Source: Capillimicrobium parvum (GTDB lineage: Bacteria > Actinomycetota > Thermoleophilia > Solirubrobacterales > Solirubrobacteraceae). Taken from it: a stretch of 64,000 bases of DNA. The position numbers and the translations under genes are program-made. The notes below the pieces were generated by a model. The model saw only the letters and a list, made by a program, of their open reading frames with translations, had not been told where the DNA came from and did not search any database. Below, piece by piece: positions 9,204 to 18,200 of this stretch (its first letter is position 1; each line of letters opens with the position of its first letter). The DNA lies in assembly GCF_021172045.1 (NCBI RefSeq), contig NZ_CP087164.1:5084001-5148000 (forward strand), written 5' to 3'.

Positions 9204-12200
9204 ATGCGACATCTAACGCTTCGAGTTGCGTGGCATGACCGGGCGTGGGACGGCCACGTATGTACGCGGCCGAAGGAGAATGCGTTCTGCCTCGCGCTCG
9301 ACCGTATTCACCTCTCCCGTGACGACGAGTACGAGGAAGGCGTCGCGAGTACTTCGTTCGCGGATCTGCCGGCGGCGGACCTCCCGCCGTGCCGCGCCGA
9401 GTCCGGCGCGTTCATGAGCCCAGGGGCATGGACCCGAATCATCGACCACCCGTATCGAGAGATCGAGAAGGCTGCGGCCACCCACGGGCATCTGCGGCCA
9501 ACGCCCGTCACGGTCCCCGGGTACTCGACTTTCGCCATCCCCTTCGCGTGGATGCACCGGCGTGCGCAAGACGAGATCGCGGAAGGCACCCCGCAGCGGC
9601 TGCCTGAAGACCAGGAACCACCGTTCCCATCGGCCTGGGTGTTCGGGCGGCGTCGCCAGCAGGCGCTCCTCGACATGTTCTTCGAGCAGGTCGAGGCAGA
9701 CCGCTCGCTGGTCTTCCTGTACACGAAGGAGGGTCAGCCGATCTCGGACTCGATCAATCGGCTGGTCGTCGGCGTCGGGCGGGTCACCAAGGTCGCTTCG
9801 CCGTTCGAGTACGAAAGTGTCGGCAGCACGGCCTTGCCTCCGGTCTGGGAACGTCTCATCCATCACTCGATCAGGCCTGACGGGACCGACGGCTTCCTGC
9901 TGCCCTACCACGCGTACCTGGAGCCCACGGGCGATGCCGACGAGGATGAGCGTCGTCGGATGCTGCTGCGCGAGATCGCGGTCACGCCTGAACCGGCGCA
10001 CATCCGGACGTTCTCGTACTTCTCCGAGCACGCCAGCGCCGACGTCGCGCTCTCCACGCTGGTGCGCTGCCTCGACGCCGTTCGCAAGATCCGTCAGCAC
10101 GGCATCGCCGAGGGACCATGGGACGCTCGCGAGGAATGGGTCAACGCGCAGATCGCGCAGACGTGGGTCGAACGCGGCGCCTTTCCTGGGCTCGGCTCGG
10201 CACTCGAAGCGCTCGGCCTGCGCTTGGGCACCGCTCTCGCCCTGGAGCTGATCAGCTCCGGAGCGATTGCATCGGACAGCGATCCCTGGCCGGAGGTCGC
10301 GGACTTGCTGGAGGGGCGGGCCGATCCGCCGAACAAGGCCTACGCGGCTGATCTCGAAGCCGTGCGCGGCACCTGGGCGAAGCTCACCCCGCAACGGCGG
10401 ACGCTGCTGGAGTTGCTGTCGCGCTTCGCGCTCGCACCCGACCAGGCGCGGCGCTGGTTTGATGCGAAGCGGCGGTCTGCCGCGACCGGCGGCGTGGCCC
10501 TTACCGACCAAGAGATCCTCGCCAACCCCTATCGGATCGCCGAATGTGACCTCGGTGACGTAACGGTGCCAGCCGTTTCGCTCGGGGTCGTCGATCGCGG
10601 CCTGCTCCCCGATGACACGGTCGCGGCGAAGTGCCCTGTGCCTGAGCCCTCGCACGTGGGCTCGTCGGGTGACCGCCGCCGGGTCAGAGCGGCGGTCGTT
10701 GCCACGCTTCGTCGTGCGGCGGACGAGGGCGACAGCCTGCTGAGCGCCGTCGAGGTCCTGACGCGGATCGACCGCTTGGACCTCGCGCGCGCATGCGTCG
10801 TCCCGCTCGACTGGTTCGCTGGCAACGAGGACTTCCTGACGGGCACGGTGCGGCAGCTTGAGGTGGAGATGCCTGCAAGTGCCGGCTCCGCGACAACGGC
10901 CGTGCCATCTCTCCAGCTTGAGATCTATGCCGACACGGAGCAGCGTCTGGCAAACCGCCTGCTGAAGCGCGCTGCCAAGCCTGTCGTCTCATCTGGTGCT
11001 CAATGGCGCGACTTGCTCATCGAGGCGATCACCGCGTCGGGCGCCGTGGTCGATCCCGACGAGCCGCGCCACGCAGAGGCGTTGGAGGAGCAACAGGCGG
11101 CGCTCGAACGCATCACGACTCGGAGACTGGGCGTTCTGGTGGGCCGGGCCGGGACGGGCAAGACATCCGTGCTCGGGGCGCTCGTTCGCTGCCTGGCGAT
11201 CGCACAGGACGGCGTGCTGCTGCTCGCCCCGACGGGCAAGGCGCGGGTCCGCCTGCAGCGAAGCACCGGTCGGGAAGCAAGAACGATCGCGCAATTCCTC
11301 TACCAGCTCGGCCGCTACGACGGCGCCCGGCAGCGCGCCCTGTTCCAGGGGGACGCGAAGCACCGCAAGGAGAAGACGGTGGTCATCGACGAGTGCTCGA
11401 TGCTCACGATGGACGACCTCTTCGCCGTCATGGAGGCTCTGGACCTCGGGCACGTCGAGCGCCTCATTTTGGTGGGCGATCCGAATCAGCTTCCACCCAT
11501 CGGCGTGGGGCGGCCGTTCGCCGACCTCATCGGCGTCCTTGACGAGCCGGCCAACGATTCCGAACGGGCAGGCGCCGAAGCCCTGGCTCGCCTGACGGTG
11601 GAGGTCCGCACCGCGCTCGGCGGACCGTCCGACGCGCTACGGCTGGCAGCCTGGTACACGAACGAGCCACAGCCCAAGGACGCTGACCGCGTACTCAGCG
11701 ACCTCGATCTCGGCGAAACCTTCAACGACCTTGAGATCGCGACGTGGCGCACTCCGGAGGAGCTACGTCTGCGGATCGTCGAGCAGCTCCAGACCCATCT
11801 CGGACTCACGTCCGGCAACGACATCGCGGCCTTCGACAAGGCGCTCGGCCTCACACAGGAGGGCTGGGTGCCGTTCGAGGACCACGACGGTGTGGAGCAC
11901 TTCCAGGTTCTGTCACCCGTGCGGATGCACGCACACGGGGTGCACGACCTCAATCGCTGGTTCCAACGGCGCTTCCGTCCGCGCAGCAACCACACGCACA
12001 CCCTCGGGGACGAGCAGATCGGCCGCAAGGACAAGGTCATCCAGCTGCGCAACCAGAAGCGCAAGGGCTGGAGCGCGCAGACCGGCGAGCAGGAGGTCTA
12101 CCTTGCCAACGGCGAGATCGGGACGCTCGCCCGCATCAAGAACGGCTGGTTCGACGTCGCCTTCGCGGGTCGGGCGCCATTGCGGTTCGGCTACCGCGGG

Positions 12201-12878
12201 GGCTCGTTCGGCGAGGACGGCGGCCCGCTTGAGCTGGCCTACGCGCTGACGGTGCACAAGGCGCAGGGCAGCGACTTCGGAATCGTGTTCTTCGTGCTGC
12301 CGCAGACGCGCCTGCTGTCGCGCGAGCTGCTCTACACGGGGCTGACACGCGCCAAGGAGAAGCTGGTGCTGCTCGTCGAGGGAGACGATGCCAGCACGCT
12401 GTTCGAATGGACGCAGCCCGAGCGGTCCGAGACAGCTCGGCGCAACACGAACCTGTTCCGCGGCGTCGTCCGCGAGGACGCCGAACAGACGCCGTATGCC
12501 GAGCACCTGATCCACCGTCTGGCGGACGGCCGGATGGTCCGCAGCAAGTCTGAGCTCGCGATCGCCATCGAGCTTCAACGCCTCGGGTTGTGGGGTCAGT
12601 GCGAGTACGAGCGGGTGCTGGAGGGCACTGCGCGTCCGGGCCGGTTGCGACCGGACTTCACCTTCATCGATGCCGCGGGGGACCCGCTCGTCTGGGAGCA
12701 CCTCGGGATGCTGTCGAAGCGCAGCTATCAGCAGTCCTGGGAGTGGAAGCTCCAGTGGTACGCCGACAATGGGTTCGAGCTCGGCAAGAACCTCTTCACG
12801 ACGCAGGACGATGCCTCTGGCGGCCTTGACCAGCCGGCCATCACGGAGGTCGCCGAACGCATCGCCCGTGAGCTCTGA
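9204..12878 (+). CDS. RecD-like helicase with C-terminal PD-(D/E)XK-type nuclease domain
   Basis: 1224 residues. The start at 9204 has AGGAG four bases upstream; an earlier in-frame ATG at 9066 lies inside the previous gene. The first ~600 residues match nothing I recognise. The helicase follows: Walker A GRAGTGKT (about 645-653), DECSML (about 728), VGDPNQLPP (about 757), and a UvrD_C_2 lobe with TVHKAQGSDF (about 1017) and LYTGLTRAKEKL. Residues about 1110-1215 hold RSKSELAIA, RPDFTFIDAAG, VWEHLGML and a W..K..WY pattern, typical of a restriction-like nuclease tail on RecD-type defence proteins. It follows the UvrD-type gene after 76 bases, probably in the same operon. Likely role: processive unwinding and cutting of invading DNA. 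Confidence 0.78.
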   Translation: MRHLTLRVAWHDRAWDGHVCTRPKENAFCLALDRIHLSRDDEYEEGVASTSFADLPAADLPPCRAESGAFMSPGAWTRIIDHPYREIEKAAATHGHLRPTPVTVPGYSTFAIPFAWMHRRAQDEIAEGTPQRLPEDQEPPFPSAWVFGRRRQQALLDMFFEQVEADRSLVFLYTKEGQPISDSINRLVVGVGRVTKVASPFEYESVGSTALPPVWERLIHHSIRPDGTDGFLLPYHAYLEPTGDADEDERRRMLLREIAVTPEPAHIRTFSYFSEHASADVALSTLVRCLDAVRKIRQHGIAEGPWDAREEWVNAQIAQTWVERGAFPGLGSALEALGLRLGTALALELISSGAIASDSDPWPEVADLLEGRADPPNKAYAADLEAVRGTWAKLTPQRRTLLELLSRFALAPDQARRWFDAKRRSAATGGVALTDQEILANPYRIAECDLGDVTVPAVSLGVVDRGLLPDDTVAAKCPVPEPSHVGSSGDRRRVRAAVVATLRRAADEGDSLLSAVEVLTRIDRLDLARACVVPLDWFAGNEDFLTGTVRQLEVEMPASAGSATTAVPSLQLEIYADTEQRLANRLLKRAAKPVVSSGAQWRDLLIEAITASGAVVDPDEPRHAEALEEQQAALERITTRRLGVLVGRAGTGKTSVLGALVRCLAIAQDGVLLLAPTGKARVRLQRSTGREARTIAQFLYQLGRYDGARQRALFQGDAKHRKEKTVVIDECSMLTMDDLFAVMEALDLGHVERLILVGDPNQLPPIGVGRPFADLIGVLDEPANDSERAGAEALARLTVEVRTALGGPSDALRLAAWYTNEPQPKDADRVLSDLDLGETFNDLEIATWRTPEELRLRIVEQLQTHLGLTSGNDIAAFDKALGLTQEGWVPFEDHDGVEHFQVLSPVRMHAHGVHDLNRWFQRRFRPRSNHTHTLGDEQIGRKDKVIQLRNQKRKGWSAQTGEQEVYLANGEIGTLARIKNGWFDVAFAGRAPLRFGYRGGSFGEDGGPLELAYALTVHKAQGSDFGIVFFVLPQTRLLSRELLYTGLTRAKEKLVLLVEGDDASTLFEWTQPERSETARRNTNLFRGVVREDAEQTPYAEHLIHRLADGRMVRSKSELAIAIELQRLGLWGQCEYERVLEGTARPGRLRPDFTFIDAAGDPLVWEHLGMLSKRSYQQSWEWKLQWYADNGFELGKNLFTTQDDASGGLDQPAITEVAERIAREL

Positions 12879-13566
12879 TGCCGGCGTACGGCTTCATTCA
12901 AGAAGCCGCTGAGAAGCGACTTCCACGAACGCGGCGCGGCCGAGCCTAGGTCTCCGAGACCGGTGCCGTGTCCCGTTGCCGAGGTAGCTCGACTACGACG
13001 GCGTCAATGCACAGCACCACCAGCGGCAGTCCGATCGCGCTGGCGAGCGCCTACTCCTCGACCAGGGTCTGCAGGCGCTCGTTGAGAGCCCCGGTCGGGA
13101 CCAGATCGTCGAACGCCCGCTCGGAATGGTGGACCTGCGCGAGTGGCCGTTCGCCGTCGCGGTCGCGCGGCGGCTCGGGAAGCACGACATCGCGGGCGAC
13201 GCCCGCGCCCGCCACCACCGGCGAGCAGCGCGCAGATCGTGCGCCACCGCGACGTGGTTCCTCGCAGCGTCCTCCTCGAGGATCTCCTGCGCGGCTCGTC
13301 CGGAGCGCCAGCTCGTCGCCCTCGCGATACGCCCGGAACGTTGCCTTGAGTTCGCGGCCAGCGCACGGCGAGCGTACCTGGCGCCTCGGCCGATGGCCCA
13401 GCGCGGCGCTCGGTCCGTTGGCGACGCCAGCAGGGGCGATCGCACGCCTCCGCGACGAGCCCGGCAGGTACCGGCCAACACGTCTGTTGGCGAAAATGTT
13501 GGCCGATGCCCGATACGGTCGCCCGGCCTTGCGCCTCAACCGCCCCATTTCCAGGGACTTCTTCCA
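12879..13566. other. Gene-free stretch between defence island and tRNA-Thr
   Basis: About 690 bases with no gene I can support. Several frames stay open because of high GC, but none shows a family motif. On the minus strand one frame runs open from 13602 to a TAG at 13051-13053 and then on to a TAG at 12946-12948; the read-through segment contains SAIGLPLVVLCIDAVVVEL, which looks protein-like, so a decayed gene is possible. The stretch would also hold the island end of any attachment site next to the tRNA. Confidence 0.4.
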
Positions 13567-13639
13567 AGCCGACACCCGGACTCGAACCGGGGACCCCTTC
13601 ATTACGAGTGAAGTGCTCTACCAGCTGAGCTATGTCGGC
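13567..13639 (-). tRNA. tRNA-Thr (anticodon CGT)
   Basis: Read on the minus strand, the 73-base sequence folds as a cloverleaf: acceptor stem GCCGACA pairs with TGTCGGC, D-arm contains AGCTCAGCTGGTAGAGC, anticodon stem-loop CTTCACTCGTAATGAAG carries CGT, and the T-arm has GGTTCGAGTCC. The discriminator is T and CCA is not encoded. CGT decodes ACG (threonine). The 3' end points toward the defence island, so its last bases are a candidate attB for the integrase that brought the island in. Confidence 0.95.
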
Positions 13640-13690
13640 ACCCGACCAGCGCCGTGGCGCCGGTCTCGGCCATTGTAGGCGCCCCGGCGA

Positions 13691-14578
13691 TCAGACGACC
13701 GAGCGGACGGCCTCGGCGAAGGCGGCGATGGTGGGGCGGTCGTCGTCGGCTCGGTGGACGAGGGCGACGGTCGCCGGTGGGAGGCCGGGGACCCGGCGGA
13801 CCACGACGTCGCTGAAGGGCAAGGTCGTGGCGACGGACTCGGGGATCGCGGCGATCGCCTGGCCGGCACGGACGGCGGCGAACATGTCCTCGAAGCCGGT
13901 GATCCAGGCTCCGACGCCCATGGGCTCGCCGTTGCGGAACTCCGTCAGGTTCCAGAAGGCGTTGGACACCGGGTCGCCGCCCCGGACCTCGACGAACGGG
14001 CAGCGGGCGACCGCGTGGACGTCGAGGTCGGCCTCCGGGAGCGGAGCCAGCGGGTGGGTCTCGGCGAGGACCAGGACGCGGCCGTCCTCGAACAGCGGCT
14101 CGACGACCAGGCCGTCCTCGACGAAGGGCAGCCAGACGATCGCGAGGTCGGACTCGCCGGAGCGGACGCCGCCAGTGGGGTCGTCGAAGGCGATGCTCCG
14201 GACCGAGACCGTCACCCCGGGGCGCCGCTCGGCGAACGCGCGCAGGACGCGCGGTGTTGCGTCCAGCGCCGACGTCGCCATCAGGCCGACGACCAGCTCG
14301 CCGGTCTCGCCGGCCGCGGCCGCGCGCGCGGCGGCGACGGCGGCGTCCGCGGAGGCCAACACAGCCGGCGCGGCGTCGAGCAGCGCGGCACCCGCCGGCG
14401 TCAGCGCGACCCGGCGCGTCGTGCGCTCGAGCAGTCGCACCCCGATCCGCTCCTCGAGCTGACGGACGTGAGCCGACAGAGCCGGCTGGGCGAGATGCAG
14501 GCGCGAAGCGGCCCGCGTGAAGTTCAGCTCCTCGGCAACCGCGACGAAGGACCGCAGGTGGCGGAGCTCGACATCCAT
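13691..14578 (-). CDS. LysR-family transcriptional regulator
   Basis: 295 residues starting at MDVELRHLRSF, the usual LysR opening; an upstream in-frame ATG at 14626 is less likely. The winged HTH spans about 1-60 (FTRAASRLHLAQPALSAHVRQLE), followed by a LysR substrate-binding domain (ELVVGLMATSALDATP onward) with an effector pocket that cannot be predicted. A minus-strand TAGAAT (14587-14592) ends eight bases before the ATG, which suggests a leaderless transcript. It is divergent from the cupin gene at 14699, a common arrangement for a LysR regulator and its target. Confidence 0.88.
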   Translation of the reverse strand: MDVELRHLRSFVAVAEELNFTRAASRLHLAQPALSAHVRQLEERIGVRLLERTTRRVALTPAGAALLDAAPAVLASADAAVAAARAAAAGETGELVVGLMATSALDATPRVLRAFAERRPGVTVSVRSIAFDDPTGGVRSGESDLAIVWLPFVEDGLVVEPLFEDGRVLVLAETHPLAPLPEADLDVHAVARCPFVEVRGGDPVSNAFWNLTEFRNGEPMGVGAWITGFEDMFAAVRAGQAIAAIPESVATTLPFSDVVVRRVPGLPPATVALVHRADDDRPTIAAFAEAVRSVV

Positions 14579-14698
14579 CGCGATCCATTCTAAATCGCGA
14601 CGGACATCCCTATTTCCCTTCGGCATGCGGCGCGCCTACCTTCCCGCTCACGGACCGGTCCGCACCGTCCAACCCAACAAGGCGAGAGGACCACTGCC

Positions 14699-15199
14699 AT
14701 GACAACCACGACCGCCACGACCGCACCCGACCGCCGTACCGAGATCCACGCCGGCAGCCACTTCACGTGGCACGCCACGTCCGACGACACCGGCGGCCGC
14801 CTCAGCGTCGCCGAGGTGACCATCCCCGCCGGCGGCGAGCCCCCGTTGCACATCCACGCCCGCGAGGACGAGATGATCTACGTCCTGGAAGGCCGGATGA
14901 CGTTCCAGCGCGGCATGGAGCGCATCGACGTGACGGCCGGCGAGTCGATCGTCCTCCCTCGCGGGATCCAGCACGGCTTCGCCGTCCGCGACAGCCCCAC
15001 GGCCCGCGCGCTCATCCTCTTGACCCCGGGCACCATGGAGCAGGCGTTCCACGACACGGCCACGCCGGCGAGCGACGCCACGCCCTCAGCCGGACCGCCG
15101 AGCCCCGAGGAGGCCGAGCACCTCATGGCCGTCTTCGCCCGGCACGGCGTCGAGTTCACCGGCCCGCCGCTGCCCGCCCTGCTCGCGCGGCAGGGCTGA
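14699..15199 (+). CDS. Cupin-domain protein
   Basis: 166 residues with one cupin barrel. Cupin motif 1 is PLHIHAREDEMIYVLEG (metal ligands His, His, Glu) and motif 2 is LPRGIQHGF, so a bound metal is likely. The C-terminal about 45 residues are a proline- and alanine-rich tail with a short helix (EEAEHLMAVFARHGVEF), as in small quercetin-dioxygenase-like or anti-sigma-like cupins. GAGAGGA lies eight bases before the ATG. The gene is transcribed away from the LysR gene and is the likely target of that regulator. The substrate is unknown. Confidence 0.8.
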   Translation: MTTTTATTAPDRRTEIHAGSHFTWHATSDDTGGRLSVAEVTIPAGGEPPLHIHAREDEMIYVLEGRMTFQRGMERIDVTAGESIVLPRGIQHGFAVRDSPTARALILLTPGTMEQAFHDTATPASDATPSAGPPSPEEAEHLMAVFARHGVEFTGPPLPALLARQG

Positions 15200-15220
15200 A
15201 GGCAGCGACATCCCGGGGGC

Positions 15221-18200
15221 CTACCGGCGCAGCGACGCCGGCGTCGTGAACGACCGGTCGGCCCCCACCGAGGTCCCGACGGAGTTCGTCGCGATCACCC
15301 GGAAGTGGTACGTCGTGTTCGGGGCCAATCCGGTCACGGCGGCGGACCGCGCGACACCCGTCGTGCCCGACCCGCCGTCGGTCAGCGTCGTCTTCAGCCC
15401 GTAGGAGGTCGTCGTCCCGTACTGGAACCGGTACTGCGTCGCGAGCCCGTTCGCGTTCACCGTCCCCTTCAACGTCGCCCCTGTCGCCGTGATCGCCGAA
15501 GCCGGGTCTGTCGTCACGATCGGTGCCGGCGGCCCGGTCGTGAACGTCCGGTCCGCCCCGACCGACGTCCCGGCCGACGAGATCCCGATGATCCGGTAGT
15601 GGTACACGGTGCTCGGCTGCAGCCCGGTGATCGCCGCCGACTCCGCAACGGCGGCCGTGCCCGACCCCGCGCTCAGCGATGCCGTGCTGGTCCCGTAGCT
15701 CGTCGTCAGCCCGTACTGGAACCGCCACGTCGTCGCCAGCCCGTTCGGGTTCACGCTCCCGTTCAGCGTCGCGCCGCGCGAGAGCAGAGCCGAGGCCGGG
15801 TGGGTGAGCACCGTCGGCGGAGCCAGCTTCGTCGTGAACGTCCGGTCAGCGCCCACGGAGGTCCCCGCCGAGCTGATCGCGATGATCCGGAAGTGGTACG
15901 TCTTGTTGGCCTGCAGACCGCTCAGGACCGCGTTCTCCGCCACGGCCGCGGTCCCGGAGCCGGCGCTCAGCGACGGGGTGCTGGTCCCGTAGCTCGTCGT
16001 CAGCCCGTACTGGAACCGATACGTGGTCGCCAGCCCGTTCGGGTTGACCGTACCGTTGAGCTTCGCGCCGTTGAACGTGATCGACGACGCCGGGTTCGTC
16101 ACGACGGTGGGCAGCGCCGCCTTCGTCGTGAACGTCTTGTCGACGCCCACCGACGTGCCCTTGCTGTTCTGGCCGATGATCCGGTAGTGGTAGACGGTGC
16201 TCGGCTGCAGCCCGGTGACCGCCGCCGACTTGGCGACCGGCGAGTCCCCGGTGCCCGCGCTGAGCGCCGGCGTGTTCGAGCCGTAGCTCGTCGTCTTGCC
16301 GTACTGGAAGCGCCACGTCGTGTCGAGCTGGTTCGGGTCGACCGTGCCGTTCAGCGTCGCGCCGTTCGACGAGATCGATCCCGCCGCGCCGGTCACGACC
16401 GTGGGCGCGGCGCCCCCGGGCGGCGGCGGCGTCGAGCACGTCCGCGCGCCCGGCATCGTCAGCGCCCACGAGGTCAGCGTGCCCGTGTCCAGCGACGCGA
16501 GATCGGCGACGTTCAGCGTCCACGTCCCCGCGCTCGCGGCACCGTCGAAGGCCGACAGCGGCGCCTCCGGCCGGAACGACCCGGTGAACGGGGCCGTGCC
16601 GGCACTGATCGCCGTCGCCGCCTCGTCATCGAACACGGTGTTCGTGAAGTTGTCCCCGCTGCTTCCGCGGCCGTTGACGAGCGTGACGACCGTCCCGCCG
16701 GGGTTCTTCAGCGTCATCTTCAGGTCGCCGTCGAACGTGTGCGTGACGTTGACCTTGGCATTGACGTCGGAGACCGGCCCGACGTTCGGGAACGAGAGAG
16801 TCGAGTTGACCCCGGCCGCATTGTTGTCGGGGATCGCGACCCCCGGGTTCACCGTCACCGTCTGCGGCGACCCCGCCACGCCGGTGGGGACCGACAGCGG
16901 GATCGTCACATTGCCCTGCGAGGTCGTCACGGCGACGTTCAGCGCGACCGAGTTCCCGCACGTGAACGACGCCGGGATCGTCACCTGGAACGCCGACGCC
17001 GACGCCTGCGTCCCGCCGTTCGCGCCCACCGTCGGCCACGTCGACGAGTTCTGCGGCACCGTCACGCCTGACGAGCTCGTGCTCAGCACGCCCGCCGCGT
17101 TGCTCACGGCGAACGGGTTGACGTTGCGCACGGTCTCGACGATCCGCACGGTCTCGCCCGGCTCGGCCGCCCCGTCCCCGTCCCCGCCCGGGGCCGGATC
17201 GGTCAGCGTCATCGACTCGTGCTTGAGCAGCGCCGGCACGTCGAACGCCTCGGTCGCGGTCGTCGCGTTCGCGCTCGCGGTCGCCGCGCTGAAGCCCATG
17301 CCGCGGTTGGCGAACACCTGCCAGATCTGCTGGTAGTGCGTCCCGCCGGTCGCCTGGTCGGCCTGGATGATCCCGTTGCGGGCATCCAGGAACGACGGGT
17401 TGTTCGGCGACAGGCGCATCCCGCTCGTCACGAGCCCCTCGGCGACGGACGAGCCGAGCGCCTTGCGCAGGTCCCACAGCGTCTGCGCCCAGATCTCGCC
17501 GTCGTCGTGGACCTCGAAGCCGGGGCCGACGTGACCCATGTCGCCGAGCGTGTAGCCGCCCGGCCCCGAGCCCGCGGTCCCCGGACACGCCGGGCCGGTC
17601 GAGCCGACCGGGCAGTCCAGCGGCTCGCGCCGGATGCCGCCGTCGACGACGTACTCGCCGATCTTCAGCTCGCCGTTGGCGTTCGTGTCGCTGACCAGCC
17701 CCTGCGCGACGAGGAAGTCCAGCGCGTACCAGTCGCTCCAGCCCTCGCCCATCGCGCTCGGCTGGTTCGCGCTGATGCCCGCCCCCGTGCCGACCGTCCG
17801 GTTCGACAGGCCGTGCGTGTACTCGTGGTAGACGATCTCGGCGGAGTCGCTGCCGTTCAGCGACGGATCGGTGAACAGGAACATCTGCATCCGCGGCGGG
17901 CTGCCATCCGGCGGCGTGCCGAAGTTCGCGTTGTTGAAGCCCGCGGCGTCGTCGGACTCGGCGTTGACCGGGTCGCCGCCGAGCCCCGGGCCGCCGCCAT
18001 CGGCGTCCGTGAACTCGAAGTTGCGGGCCGCATGCGTGAAGCCGATAGGCGCCGCCTTCAGGTGGTCGTGGAAGGTGTTGACGTAGTAGAAGAGCTGCGT
18101 CGTCGCCTGCGCGCGGTTGGTCGTGCGCGTCGACAACGAGTTGGAGTCCCACGTGCACGCCGGGATGCCGCCCAGCAGCGGGCAGGCCTGCCCGGCCACG

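Noticed and set aside
12968-13678. Long + strand open frame ending in ADTRTRTGDPFITSEVLYQLSY
   Set aside because: The end is the antisense reading of the tRNA-Thr gene, a well-known spurious protein pattern; the rest has no protein features.
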